A stretch of 64,000 nt of DNA from Mesorhizobium helmanticense (lineage in GTDB: Bacteria > Pseudomonadota > Alphaproteobacteria > Rhizobiales > Rhizobiaceae): contig NZ_PZJX01000021.1 in assembly GCF_003034915.1 (NCBI RefSeq), positions 1 through 64,000 on the forward strand, written 5' to 3'. The notes below the pieces were generated by a model that was given only the letters and a program-made list of their open reading frames with translations, did not search any database and was not told the DNA's origin. Positions 49,483 through 59,071 of this stretch are shown one piece after another (position 1 is the stretch's first letter; every line of letters begins with the position of its first letter). The position numbers and the translations under genes are program-made.

Positions 49483-50914
49483 CGTAGAGCGCCGTCTTCG
49501 CCGGCTAGCCCTTGTCACTCCTGCCCTCGTAATTCTTCCCACCCCCGCTTTCGCCCACGCCTCTGATCGCGGTCACGTGCTTCTGCTCCCGACCGGCTAC
49601 TACGTCGCGGGCGGCGCGTTCGCCGTGGCCGTCAGCTTCCTCGTTCTGGCCTTGCTGCCGCCCGACGCGCTCGACCGCTTCTGGCGCCGGCGCCTGCCGC
49701 TTTTCACCTTCGGCGACGCCCCCCGCCAGATCATCAGCCTGCTATCCTTTGCCGGCTTTGCAATTCTTGTTGCGGCTGGACTGTTCGGCAGCCGCGATCC
49801 GCTTTCCAACCCGTTGCCGCTGGTCATATGGACTCTGCTCTGGGTCGGCTTGGCGCTCCTGCAAGGCCTGCTCGGCGATCTCTGGTCCTGGCTGAATCCC
49901 TGGTACGGGCCTTGGCGCCTCGCAATCCGCCTGATCGGCAGGCGCGGCGACGAAACGCTGCAATCGCGCCTGCCCGCGTGGCTCGGCTGCTGGCCGGCTG
50001 TCATATTGTTCTTCGCCTTTGCCTGGTTCGAACTGATCGATCCAGCGCCCGACGATCCGACGCGTCTGGCCTGGGCCGCCGGTCTCTATTGGCTGCTGAG
50101 CTTTGCCGGCATGCTGGTCTTCGGTTACCCCGACTGGAGCCGGCGTGGCGAATTCCTGACGATCTTCTTCGCCATGGTGGGGCGCTTCGCTCTCCTTGAG
50201 CGCAAAGAAGACGAACGCAGTAACAAAGGCCGGCTCAGCCTCTGCTGGCCGGGCGCCAAGCTGCTCGATGCTACGCCGTTGCCGTCGAGCGGCATCGCCT
50301 TCCTGCTGCTTGCCTTGTCTTCGGTGTCCTTCGACGGCCTGTCGAGAACCTTCTTCTGGCTGGGCTGGTTCGGCGTTAATCCGCTGGAGTTTCCGGGCCG
50401 CACGGCGGTGATCGGCATTGGCAGTCTTGGGCTCGATCTGACATTCGTCCTGCTTGCGGCAGCGTTCATGGCTGCAATTGGCCTCGGCCAGCGTCTTGCC
50501 GGCAGCCCGCATTCGCTCGGTCATGCTGCCGGGCTGCTGGTCTGGTCGATCGTGCCGATCGCGCTCGCCTATCATTTTGCGCACTATCTGACGGTGCTGC
50601 TCGTCGACGGCCAGTATGCGGTTGCTGCTCTTTCCGACCCGTTTGCGCTTGGCTGGAACCTGTTCGGCACCGCCGGCATGGAGATCGAAGCCGGCGTGAT
50701 CGCCGGCGCCGGCTCGGCCTGGTGGTTGTGGAATCTCCAGGCCGGCGTCATCATCGCCGGTCACATGCTCGCCGTGCTTGTCGCGCATGGCCTCGCCTGG
50801 CGATTGCACCCAGTTCCCGCCCGGACCGCGCTCAGCCAATTGCCGCTCACTGTGCTGATGATCGCCTATACGGTTTTCGGCCTGTGGCTGCTTGCCACGC
50901 CGACGGTTGGATGA
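49457..50914 (+). CDS. Polytopic membrane protein with signal peptide, start inside repeat
   Basis: This protein of about 485 residues has a short basic start, a signal-like segment (LALVTPALVILPTPAFAHA) and about ten further helices. ATG 49457 lies in the right arm of the inverted repeat; no other ATG, GTG or TTG lies between it and the signal segment. The GGGGGAG of the arm can serve as ribosome site. HASDRGHVLLLPTGYY and SFDGLSRTFFWLGWFGVNPLEFPG look conserved. No family or function was recognised. Confidence 0.68.
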   Translation: MSGRTEGGAVERRLRRLALVTPALVILPTPAFAHASDRGHVLLLPTGYYVAGGAFAVAVSFLVLALLPPDALDRFWRRRLPLFTFGDAPRQIISLLSFAGFAILVAAGLFGSRDPLSNPLPLVIWTLLWVGLALLQGLLGDLWSWLNPWYGPWRLAIRLIGRRGDETLQSRLPAWLGCWPAVILFFAFAWFELIDPAPDDPTRLAWAAGLYWLLSFAGMLVFGYPDWSRRGEFLTIFFAMVGRFALLERKEDERSNKGRLSLCWPGAKLLDATPLPSSGIAFLLLALSSVSFDGLSRTFFWLGWFGVNPLEFPGRTAVIGIGSLGLDLTFVLLAAAFMAAIGLGQRLAGSPHSLGHAAGLLVWSIVPIALAYHFAHYLTVLLVDGQYAVAALSDPFALGWNLFGTAGMEIEAGVIAGAGSAWWLWNLQAGVIIAGHMLAVLVAHGLAWRLHPVPARTALSQLPLTVLMIAYTVFGLWLLATPTVG

Positions 50915-51067
50915 GACAAGGACGCCCTCGATGCCCCGGGGGAAAGCTCGCTTGCCACGCCAGGGCTTTGGTGATTTAGTTTGTACACATGCAATTTTTG
51001 CATCCTCTGACCGAGGGTGCTCAAACCGCCTTATCGTTGGTCAAGACTGAAAAACAGGGGAACGAAC

Positions 51068-52372
51068 ATGGCTGACAAGAACGGATTCTTCGACCTCTCC
51101 AAGACCAATCTTACCCGCCGCACGGCGCTGAAAGGTCTAGCCGCTGGCGCTGGCCTTGCCGTGGCGCCCGGCTTCGTCCGTTACAGCCAGGCGCAGAGCT
51201 CGGCACCGATCAAGATCGGCTTCCAGTCGCACCGCACCGGCATCGGCGCTGCCTATGGCCGCTGGTATGAGAAGACCACGGCGGCAGCGATCAAGGCGAT
51301 CAACGACGCCGGCGGCATCAACGGCCGGCCGGTCGAGGTGATCATCGAGGATGACGGCACCGATCCCGGCCGTGGCGCCGAAGTGGTCGGCAAATTCGCC
51401 ACCCAGCACAAGACCGACATCGTCTTCGGCACGCTGTTCTCGCATGTCGTCATCGGCTCGGCGCCGGCCGCCGGCGAAGCCAAGATGCCCTACTTTGTCG
51501 TCAGCGAGGGCCACCACGTCGCCTCGACCAAGCTCAACCGCTACGTCTTCCAGCCCGGGATCACCGACGTGAAGAGCCAGATCCAGTCGATGGCGCCGTG
51601 GATCGCGGCCAATGCCGGCAAGAAGGTGACGCAGATCTTCCCCGACTTCGCCTTCGGCTACGATCATCGCGACTATCTGCCGCCGGCGCTGAAGGCGCAG
51701 GGCGCCGAGGTCATTGCCCAGATCGCCATCCCGCCGACGGAATCCTCTTTCACCAAGTATTTTCCGCAGATCCCGGCCGAGACCGAGGTGATCTACCACG
51801 TCATGGTCGGCCCGGCGGTGCTCACCTTCGTCAAGGAACTCGGCGAGTTCTACGGCTCCAACCGGCCGCAGCTGTTCGGCTTCATCGATTCGCTCGAGGC
51901 CACCGACATCAACAGCCCCGGCCTCGAATTCCTCGACGGCAGCCATTTCTGGGAAGGCTCGCCGCGCTATGCCCAACCTGACGATTCCGCCGCGCAGAAG
52001 GCCTACCGCGCCGCCGTCGGCATCGATGACAATGGCGCCGCCGTCGGCGATCCCAAGGACGTCTCCACCGCCGCGCATATGTTCGGCTGCTGGGAAACGC
52101 TCTACGTCGTCAAGAAGGCCATGGAAGACGCCGGCTACAAGGGGCCGGAAGACCGCGCTAAGCTGGTCGAGGCGACCGAGGCCTTGACCGAATTCGCCGA
52201 GGGACCCGAGCATCCGCAGGGGCCCAAGACCTTCAACGGCAAGATCCACCAGTGCTTCGGTATCCAGAACATCTCCAAGGTCGAAGGCGGCCGGCTGAAT
52301 GTCGTCCACAAGACCAAGATCGAGGACGGCCTCTACGAGCCGGAAGGGGATTACACGACGCAGCCGCTCTAG
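51068..52372 (+). CDS. Branched-chain/amide ABC transporter substrate-binding protein
   Basis: This 434-residue family 5 binding protein has a twin-arginine-like leader (LTRRTALKGLAAGAG) and mature start IKIGFQSHRTGIGAAYG. AINDAGGINGRPVEVIIEDDGTDP is typical for Liv/urea/amide binders. The ligand is unknown; the length and Tat-like leader are closer to amide- or urea-type binders than to LivK. It is followed after a repeat by the four other components. Confidence 0.85.
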   Translation: MADKNGFFDLSKTNLTRRTALKGLAAGAGLAVAPGFVRYSQAQSSAPIKIGFQSHRTGIGAAYGRWYEKTTAAAIKAINDAGGINGRPVEVIIEDDGTDPGRGAEVVGKFATQHKTDIVFGTLFSHVVIGSAPAAGEAKMPYFVVSEGHHVASTKLNRYVFQPGITDVKSQIQSMAPWIAANAGKKVTQIFPDFAFGYDHRDYLPPALKAQGAEVIAQIAIPPTESSFTKYFPQIPAETEVIYHVMVGPAVLTFVKELGEFYGSNRPQLFGFIDSLEATDINSPGLEFLDGSHFWEGSPRYAQPDDSAAQKAYRAAVGIDDNGAAVGDPKDVSTAAHMFGCWETLYVVKKAMEDAGYKGPEDRAKLVEATEALTEFAEGPEHPQGPKTFNGKIHQCFGIQNISKVEGGRLNVVHKTKIEDGLYEPEGDYTTQPL

Positions 52373-52405
52373 ACACGGCTTTGTCTGTAAGCGTGGGAGC
52401 CAAGT

Positions 52406-52563
52406 CACCCCCCTCTGTCCTGCCGGACATCTCCCCCTCAAGGGGGGAGATTGGCCGTCATCGCTGCTTTCGCCAATCGCCAAGGTTGGTAGGCGGTCGC
52501 AGTCGCAGGAACTGCCAATCTCCCCCCTTGAGGGGGAGATGGCCGGCAGGCCAGAGGGGGGTG
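52406..52563. repeat. Rhizobial long inverted-repeat element, copy 2
   Basis: The arms are 48 bp at 52406-52453 and 52516-52563 with two mismatches. They share their sequence with the element at 49322-49482 (CCTCTGTCCTGCCGGACATC and so on). It separates the binding-protein gene from livH. The two copies are about 3 kb apart. Confidence 0.88.
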
Positions 52564-52590
52564 CACTTGGCGCCGGCCTGCGCGTAACCG

Positions 52591-53472
52591 ATGCACTTCG
52601 GACCCCACCTTCTCCTCGCTGCCCTCGAGGGCCTCGTCACCTCGGCCGTACTGGCGTTGACGGCGCTTGGCCTGTCGCTGGTGTTCGGCGTCATGCGCGT
52701 CGTCAATGTCGCCCATGGCGAGTTCTTCATGCTGGGCGCGGTGCTGGCCTGGGCGATCTCGACGGCGATATCGGGCCATCCGGCGCTCGGCTTCCTGGCC
52801 GCTCTCGTGCTGGCGCCGCTGATCGTCGGTGCCATCGCGCTCGTCGCCGAGCGGCTGGTGCTGCGCCGGCTGAACTACAATCCCGAAGCCACCATCGTCG
52901 CCACCATCGGCATGCTCTACATCATCCAGCAACTGGCGCTGACCTTCTACGGACCCGAGGCGCGGCCGGTCGAGCCGCCCTTCAGCTATCGCATCCTGCT
53001 GCCCTGGTTCGGCTATTCCGGCTACAAGCTGTCGATCATCGCCGCTTCCGCGCTGCTGCTCGTGGCGACGTGGCTGGTGCTGACCCACACCAAGATCGGG
53101 CTCGTCATGCGCGCCACGCAATATGACAGCGAGACGGCGCAGGCCTTCGGCATTCCGGTCGACCGGGTCTATGCCGGCGTCTTCGCGCTCGGCGCCATGC
53201 TGGCGGCGGTGGCCGCGGTGCTGATCGTGCCGATCAGCCAGGCGCATTACCTGATGGGGCAGGACCCGCTGCTGCTCTCCTTCATCGTCGTCATCATCGG
53301 CGGTCTCGGCTCGCTGCGCGGCACCCTTGTCGCCGCCGTGCTCATCGGCCTGTCGGACGGCATCATCTCGGTGTTCTTCTCGCCGACATTGGCCAAGATC
53401 ATCGCCACGCTGCTGGTCGCCATGGTGCTGGTGTTCCGGCCGCAAGGCCTGTTCGGAACGGCATCGCGATGA
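52591..53472 (+). CDS. livH: Branched-chain amino acid-type ABC permease LivH
   Basis: This 293-residue LivH-type permease has eight helices, VMRVVNVAHGEFFMLGA near the start and IVVIIGGLGSLRGTLVAA near the end. It overlaps livM by ATGA. Symbols here mark family, not proven leucine transport. Confidence 0.88.
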   Translation: MHFGPHLLLAALEGLVTSAVLALTALGLSLVFGVMRVVNVAHGEFFMLGAVLAWAISTAISGHPALGFLAALVLAPLIVGAIALVAERLVLRRLNYNPEATIVATIGMLYIIQQLALTFYGPEARPVEPPFSYRILLPWFGYSGYKLSIIAASALLLVATWLVLTHTKIGLVMRATQYDSETAQAFGIPVDRVYAGVFALGAMLAAVAAVLIVPISQAHYLMGQDPLLLSFIVVIIGGLGSLRGTLVAAVLIGLSDGIISVFFSPTLAKIIATLLVAMVLVFRPQGLFGTASR

Positions 53473-54431
53473 AGGATGCTTCGCCGGCAAAACCCTATGC
53501 GCTGCATCTTGGCGTCATCGCTTTGCTCTTCGCCCTGAGCTTCGTCTTGCCGGACTATCACCATGGCCTGCTCGCCCGCATCATGGTGCTGGCGGTCTTC
53601 GCCATGGGCTACAACATGCTGTTCGGCTATGTCGGTCTGCTCAGCCTCGGCCACGCCATGTTCTTTGCCGCCGGACTCTATGGTGCGGGTCTCGCCGTCA
53701 TCCATCTCGGCTGGAGCGTGCCGGCCGCCTTCGCCGTCGGCATCCTCTGCGGCGCGGTCCTCTCCTTGGTGATCGGCGTGCTCGCGCTGCGCACCTCCGG
53801 CGTCGCCTTCATGATCGTCACCATGATGTTCGCGCAGGTCTTTTACCTCGTCATGCTCTATCTCGCCTCATGGACCGGCGGCGACCAGGGCATGGTGGTG
53901 CCGCAGCCGGCGCGGGTGCTCAGCTTCGGCGCGACATCGTTGGAACTGACCAATCCGACCGTGCGCTACATGAGCGCGCTGGCACTGTTTTCGATCGTCC
54001 TGCTGGTCACGCTCGCCATCGTCCGCTCCAGGTATGGCCGCGTTCTGGTCGCCATCCGCGAGAACGAGGAGCGGACCAAAATGCTGGGCTACGACACCTT
54101 CTCCAACAAGCTCGCCGCCGTCGTCGTCTCCGGCACAATCTGTGCGGCGTCCGGTGCTGCCTATGCGCTGCTGTTCGGCTATGTCGGCTCGAGCTTCGCT
54201 TCGGTGCAATATTCCATCCTGCCGCTGCTCTGGGTGCTGCTCGGGGGCGCTGCCACGACGCTCGGTCCGCTGGTCGGCACGTTGTTCATGTACTATGTCG
54301 TCGACATCACCAGCGGCTACACCTCGGCATATCTCTTGATCGTCGGCATCGCGCTCATTCTTTTGGTGCTGTTTTTCCCGAAAGGCATTCTCGGCACCAT
54401 CCGTCACCGCTGGCTCGGGTGGCTGCCATGA
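53469..54431 (+). CDS. livM: Branched-chain amino acid-type ABC permease LivM
   Basis: This 320-residue permease has the LivM signature GYVGLLSLGHAMFFAAGLYG and GRVLVAIRENEERTKMLGYD. It overlaps livH and livG by 4 bp each, so the permease-ATPase genes are translated in a coupled chain. Confidence 0.88.
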   Translation: MKDASPAKPYALHLGVIALLFALSFVLPDYHHGLLARIMVLAVFAMGYNMLFGYVGLLSLGHAMFFAAGLYGAGLAVIHLGWSVPAAFAVGILCGAVLSLVIGVLALRTSGVAFMIVTMMFAQVFYLVMLYLASWTGGDQGMVVPQPARVLSFGATSLELTNPTVRYMSALALFSIVLLVTLAIVRSRYGRVLVAIRENEERTKMLGYDTFSNKLAAVVVSGTICAASGAAYALLFGYVGSSFASVQYSILPLLWVLLGGAATTLGPLVGTLFMYYVVDITSGYTSAYLLIVGIALILLVLFFPKGILGTIRHRWLGWLP

Positions 54432-55156
54432 TGCCGCTGCTGACCACCAAGGGACTTTCGCGCAATTTCGGCGGCCTGCGCGCTGTCGACAATGTCGACT
54501 TCGCGCTGATGCCGGGCGAGATCCGCGCCGTCATCGGTCCCAATGGCGCCGGCAAGACCACCTTCGTCAGCCTGGTCAGCGGCCGCATCCAACCATCCTC
54601 CGGGATGGTCGTCTTCGACGGCGCAGACATCACCGGCCTGCCGGCCTATGCCAGGGTGCGGCTTGGCGTCGCCTACACTTTCCAGATCACCAGCGTCTTT
54701 GCCAATCTCAGCGTCTACGACAATGTTGCGCTGCCGGTGCAACGCACGCTGACCGACGGCCGCTCGAAAGGCGCGGTACGCACCGGCGTCATGGCGGCGC
54801 TCGAACGCACCGGCCTTGCCGACCGCACGCATATGCTGGCCGGGCAATTGTCCTACGGTCACCAGCGCCTGCTCGAAGTGGCGATGGGGCTGGCGCTGAA
54901 GCCGCGCCTGCTGATCCTCGACGAACCGACGCAAGGCCTGGCCGACAGCGAGATCGACAATTTCATCGAACTGGTGCGCGAGATCGCCAAGAGCGCCACC
55001 GTGCTTCTGATCGAACACAACATGCCTGTCGTTATGCATCTCGCCGATCGCATCACCGTCTTCAACGCCGGCAGGATCCTGGCCGAAGGCACGCCCGAGC
55101 AGATCCGCGCCAACACCGAGGTCCAGGACGCCTATTTGGGGACGACCCATGGCTGA
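54428..55156 (+). CDS. livG: Branched-chain amino acid-type ABC ATPase LivG
   Basis: This 242-residue ATPase has Walker A GPNGAGKTT (about 37-45), Walker B LLILDEPTQGL and the switch His in LIEHNM. The signature is LSYGHQRL instead of the canonical LSGGQ, a variation seen in LivG-type proteins. It overlaps livM and livF. Confidence 0.9.
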   Translation: MMPLLTTKGLSRNFGGLRAVDNVDFALMPGEIRAVIGPNGAGKTTFVSLVSGRIQPSSGMVVFDGADITGLPAYARVRLGVAYTFQITSVFANLSVYDNVALPVQRTLTDGRSKGAVRTGVMAALERTGLADRTHMLAGQLSYGHQRLLEVAMGLALKPRLLILDEPTQGLADSEIDNFIELVREIAKSATVLLIEHNMPVVMHLADRITVFNAGRILAEGTPEQIRANTEVQDAYLGTTHG

Positions 55157-55856
55157 GGCGCTGACGATCTCCGGGCTCGACTGCTTCTATGGCGAGGTCC
55201 AGGTGCTCTACGGCCTCGACCTCGCGCTGAACAAGGGCGAGGTGCTTTGCCTGTTCGGCCGTAACGGAGCCGGCAAGACGACGACGCTGAAGGCGATCAT
55301 GGGTCTTGTCCCGGCAAGTGCGGGTTCTATCAATCTCGACGGCAAGGAACTGACCGGTTTGCCGGCGCATGAGGTGCCCAAAGCCGGCGTCGCCTATGTG
55401 CCGCAGGGCAGGCGGCTGTTCGCCGAGATGACGGTGGCGGAAAACATCGAGATCGGCCTGATGACGCGCAACAAGGGCAAGGCGACGCGCGAAAACGTGC
55501 TCGATCTTTTCCCGCTGCTTCGCCAGCGGCTTAGGCAGCGCTCCGGCACGCTGTCCGGCGGCGAGCAGCAGATGCTGGCCATGGCCCGGGCACTGTGCCT
55601 CGAACCGCAAGTGTTGCTGCTTGACGAGCCGACCGAAGGGCTGATGCCGTCGATGATCGCCAAGATCCGCGAAACGGTGGCGAAGCTGCGCGATCTTGGT
55701 GTTTCGACCATCCTCGTCGAGCAGCGGGTCGATGCCGTGCTGTCGGTCGCCGACCGCGTCTCATTCATCGAAAACGGCCGCAATCGCGAGACCGTCGACG
55801 TCGAGCAGCTGCGCGCCGATCCGTCGGCCGTCCGCCGCTATGTCGGCGTCGGGTGA
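55149..55856 (+). CDS. livF: Branched-chain amino acid-type ABC ATPase LivF
   Basis: This 235-residue ATPase has Walker A GRNGAGKTT, signature LSGGEQQMLAMARAL, Walker B LLLDEPTEGL and the usual VPQGRRLFAEMTV. It overlaps livG by 8 bp. It completes a five-gene importer and converges, with no gap, on the antiporter gene. Confidence 0.9.
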   Translation: MAEALTISGLDCFYGEVQVLYGLDLALNKGEVLCLFGRNGAGKTTTLKAIMGLVPASAGSINLDGKELTGLPAHEVPKAGVAYVPQGRRLFAEMTVAENIEIGLMTRNKGKATRENVLDLFPLLRQRLRQRSGTLSGGEQQMLAMARALCLEPQVLLLDEPTEGLMPSMIAKIRETVAKLRDLGVSTILVEQRVDAVLSVADRVSFIENGRNRETVDVEQLRADPSAVRRYVGVG

Positions 55857-57302
55857 TCACCTGAAGAACAGAAAGCCGGCGATCAAGAAGGTCGGGATCA
55901 GCACCGCGCCCGACCACGCCATGTAGCCGAAGAAGCCGGGCATCTTCACGCCGCGATGCCGGGCGATGGCGTAGACCATGAAGTTCGGCGCATTGCCGAT
56001 ATAAGTGTTGGCGCCCATGAACACGGCACCGGCCGAGATCGCCGCCAGCGTCGAGGCGAAGCTGGTCATCAGATGCTGCGGGTCACCGCCGGCGAGTTCG
56101 AAGAACACCAGGTAGGTCGGCGCATTGTCTAGGAAGGACGACAGCGCCCCGGTCAGCCAGAAATAGGCGAGGTCGTTGGGCTGGCCCGAGGGCGAGGTGA
56201 CCAGCGAGACCAGCGGCGCCAGAGCGCCGTCATGACCGGCCTTCAGGATGGCGACCACCGGCACGATGCAGATGAAGATGCCGGCAAACAGTTTTGCCAC
56301 CTCTGATATCGGTCCCCAGTTGAAGCCGTTGGCTTCGCGATGGCTCTTGTACGAGACGCGAAGCGACAGCAGGGCGAGCGCCAGGATGATGGCGTCGCGC
56401 ACGAGATTCTGCAGTTCGACACTGACGCCGAGGATGGAGAAGCTCACGCCCGGTTTCCACAGGGCGGACAGCAGGATCGCGCCGATGACGCCGGCCAGCA
56501 GCGGAAGGTTGGCCAGGCCGCGGATGCGCACCTTCGTATCGGGTGTCGGATCCTTGATCTTCGGCGCGCCGTCCTCGCGGCGATGCAGCACGATGTCGAT
56601 CGCCAGGAACACGGCCAGCACGGTGCAGCCGACGAACAATGTCTCGCGCCAGAGATTAGCCGTGGTCCAGAAGAAATCGACGCCACGCAGGAAGCCGACG
56701 AACAGCGGCGGGTCGCCGAGCGGCGTCAGCGAGCCGCCGATGTTCGAGACCAGGAAGATGAAGAAGATGGCGACATGGGCATTGAACGGCCGGTTGTCGT
56801 TGGCGCGCAGGATCGGCCGGATCAGGATCATCGAGGCGCCGGTCGTGCCGATGACGGAGGCGAGGACCGCGCCGATCAGCAGCAGTCCGGCATTGACCAG
56901 CGGCGTGCCGTGAATGTTGCCGGCCACGAGGATGCCGCCCGAAATGGTGAACAGCGCAAACAGCAGGATGATGAACGACATGTATTCGGTGAGCAGCGCG
57001 TGCAGCACTGCTTCCATGGCTGAAGGCATGCCGAAGGCGATTGCCAGTGGCACAATCACCAGTGCGGCCCAGAAGGCGGTGATCATGCCGTAGTGATGCT
57101 CCCAGGCGTGATGGAAGAGCAGAGGTCCGGTGGCGATCGACAGCAGCAGGCCGGCGAAGGGCAATGCCCACCACAGCGACATTGTTTGGCCCGGCAGCGC
57201 GTGGTTTTCGGCAGCGACAGCCAATTCCGGAAACACGGCTGAGGCCAGGATGCCTGCCGCCAAAATCGGTATAAACTGCGAGAAGCCCCCTCGACGCCCC
57301 AC
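55857..57302 (-). CDS. NhaD-like sodium/proton antiporter
   Basis: This 481-residue protein has an N-terminal signal-like segment ending LAVAA and about twelve helices. VSNIGGSLTPLGDPPLFVGFL and FLDNAPTYLVFF are signatures of NhaD/ion-transporter superfamily members. It is in one direction with pncA, 7 bp downstream of that gene, so both are probably co-transcribed. Substrate specificity beyond Na+ is not certain. Confidence 0.82.
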   Translation of the reverse strand: MGRRGGFSQFIPILAAGILASAVFPELAVAAENHALPGQTMSLWWALPFAGLLLSIATGPLLFHHAWEHHYGMITAFWAALVIVPLAIAFGMPSAMEAVLHALLTEYMSFIILLFALFTISGGILVAGNIHGTPLVNAGLLLIGAVLASVIGTTGASMILIRPILRANDNRPFNAHVAIFFIFLVSNIGGSLTPLGDPPLFVGFLRGVDFFWTTANLWRETLFVGCTVLAVFLAIDIVLHRREDGAPKIKDPTPDTKVRIRGLANLPLLAGVIGAILLSALWKPGVSFSILGVSVELQNLVRDAIILALALLSLRVSYKSHREANGFNWGPISEVAKLFAGIFICIVPVVAILKAGHDGALAPLVSLVTSPSGQPNDLAYFWLTGALSSFLDNAPTYLVFFELAGGDPQHLMTSFASTLAAISAGAVFMGANTYIGNAPNFMVYAIARHRGVKMPGFFGYMAWSGAVLIPTFLIAGFLFFR

Positions 57303-57309
57303 GATCCGG

Positions 57310-57924
57310 TCAATCCGACAAATGGTCTTCGAGCGTAACGCCTGCCTCGCGCATCCGCTTCAGCATCGCCTCGACGGAGCCGTTGAGATCGATGCCGCGG
57401 CAGGCGTCGAGCCGCACCGTCGTCTTGAAACCCTGCTTGACCGCATCGAGCGCCGAAAAGGCGACGCAGAAATCGGTGGCAAGACCAACCAGGGTCAGCG
57501 TGTCGATGCCACGCTCCTTGAGATGGCCGGCCAGGCCGGTCGGCGTCGTATGGTCGTTCTCGTAGAAGGCCGAATAGCTGTCGATCGCAGTGCGGAACCC
57601 CTTGCGGATCACCAGTTCGGCCTTGGTCCAGGCGAGCCCCGAATGAAAGTCCGAGCCGAGGCTGCCCTGGATGCAATGGTCCGGCCACAGCGTCTGCTGG
57701 CCGTAAGGCATCTCGATCGTCTCGAAGGGCTGCTTCCCCGGATGACTGGAAGCAAAGCTGGAATGGCCGGCGGGATGCCAGTCCTGCGTCAGCACGACAT
57801 GCTCGGTCCGCCGGATCAGGTCGTTGACGAGCGGCACGATCTCGTCGCCGCCGGCCACCGCCAGCGCCCCGCCGGGGCAGAAGTCGTTCTGCAGGTCGAT
57901 GACAACAAGCGCTTCGTCGGCCAT
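57310..57924 (-). CDS. pncA: Nicotinamidase
   Basis: This 204-residue isochorismatase-like hydrolase has catalytic Asp10, Lys108 and Cys153 and metal ligands Asp48, His50 and His83 (DWHPAGHSSF and PDHC). It converts nicotinamide to nicotinate, which PncB (47969) uses for NAD salvage. A GGAGG site precedes the ATG. Confidence 0.93.
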   Translation of the reverse strand: MADEALVVIDLQNDFCPGGALAVAGGDEIVPLVNDLIRRTEHVVLTQDWHPAGHSSFASSHPGKQPFETIEMPYGQQTLWPDHCIQGSLGSDFHSGLAWTKAELVIRKGFRTAIDSYSAFYENDHTTPTGLAGHLKERGIDTLTLVGLATDFCVAFSALDAVKQGFKTTVRLDACRGIDLNGSVEAMLKRMREAGVTLEDHLSD

Positions 57925-58213
57925 GGGGCCTCCTTCTCGTCAGTCTCGGGCGCGGGCTCCGGTGGTGTTCCGGCGGAAGAAAGGTCGCTGGCGCGACCGG
58001 ATGCAGAAACTTGACCAGATGGCCGCCTGCGTCAACCTCGACTGCGTAACAAATGCGTTCCGGGGTACAGATGCGATGGCGTCGCAAAACTCTGGCTTTG
58101 ACAATTCCTGCCGGCTTGATATCATTTGCATACGAATGAATTTTTCCGAGTTTGGAGGCTTGGAAATCCATCGGCAAGGCCCTGCGAAGGCCGCTTTTGT
58201 TGGAAGGCAAAGC
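57925..58213. promoter_or_regulatory. Intergenic region upstream of the 6-hydroxynicotinate reductase-like operon
   Basis: This 289-bp divergent region lies between pncA and the FAD subunit gene. A TTGACA -35 box is at 58098-58103, but no good -10 follows at 17 bp (ATCATT). No other gene is seen. Confidence 0.35.
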
Positions 58214-59071
58214 GTGATCCGTTACGCCAAACCCACCACCGTCGACGAAGCGCTCGCTTTGCTTGGCGAGGCCTCGTGGCGCATCCTTGCCGGCGGCACC
58301 GATTTCTACCCGGCGCAAGGCAGCAGGCCTTTTCGAGAAAACGTCCTCGACATCAATGGCCTGGCCGCGTTGCGCGGTATTGCCGAAACAGACGCGCATT
58401 GGGTCATCGGCGCACGCACGACCTGGACCGATCTGGTCCGCCATCCGCTGCCTGCGGCTTTCGATGCGCTGAAGCAGGCGGCCCGCGAAGTCGGCTCCGT
58501 GCAGATCCAGAATGTCGCTTCCATCGCCGGCAATCTCTGCAATGCCTCTCCGGCCGCCGACGGCGCGCCGGCGCTGCTCGTGCTCGACGCCGAGGTCGAA
58601 CTGCGTTCGGCGGTGACGGTCCGCACTTTGCCGCTGCAAGAATTCATCCTCGGAAACCGCCGCACGGATTTGCGGCTAGGCGAAATGGTCACGGCCATTC
58701 GCATTCCGAAACCCGCTGCTGCCGGTACTTCTTGCTTCGTGAAGCTCGGCGCGCGGCGCTATCTCGTCATCTCCATTGCCATGGTGGCAGCGCGCCTCGT
58801 CGTCGAGGACGGCATCATAGGTGATGCCGCCGTCGCCGTCGGCTCCTGCTCGGCTGTCGCCCAGCGCCTCGCGGGCGTCGAATCCGTCTTGCGTGGCCGG
58901 CCTGTCAACGATGCGCTGGCCGCTGCGATCCAGTCCGCACCGATGGACGAACTGTCGCCGATCGGCGATGTGCGCGGCAGCGCCGAATACCGGCTCGACG
59001 CGGCACGTGAGATCGTTGCCCGTGCCGTGCTTGGCGCCGTGGCACCGGGCAACAAGGTGGCGGCGGCATGA
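58214..59071 (+). CDS. Xanthine dehydrogenase-family FAD-binding subunit (CoxM-like)
   Basis: This 285-residue flavoprotein has the FAD motifs AGGTD (26-30) and [20 protein letters not shown] and a C-terminal CO-dehydrogenase flavoprotein domain. It moves electrons from the molybdenum/iron-sulfur partner to NAD or another acceptor. The GTG start at 58214 follows GGAAGG and gives the usual IRYAKP N-terminus; the longer frame from 57824 is not supported. It overlaps the next gene by 4 bp. Confidence 0.85.
   Translation: MIRYAKPTTVDEALALLGEASWRILAGGTDFYPAQGSRPFRENVLDINGLAALRGIAETDAHWVIGARTTWTDLVRHPLPAAFDALKQAAREVGSVQIQNVASIAGNLCNASPAADGAPALLVLDAEVELRSAVTVRTLPLQEFILGNRRTDLRLGEMVTAIRIPKPAAAGTSCFVKLGARRYLVISIAMVAARLVVEDGIIGDAAVAVGSCSAVAQRLAGVESVLRGRPVNDALAAAIQSAPMDELSPIGDVRGSAEYRLDAAREIVARAVLGAVAPGNKVAAA

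Noticed and set aside
57824..58213. Extension of the FAD subunit back to 57824
   Set aside because: It would overlap pncA on the other strand and add a stretch with no similarity to CoxM-like proteins; a GTG with GGAAGG at 58214 fits better.
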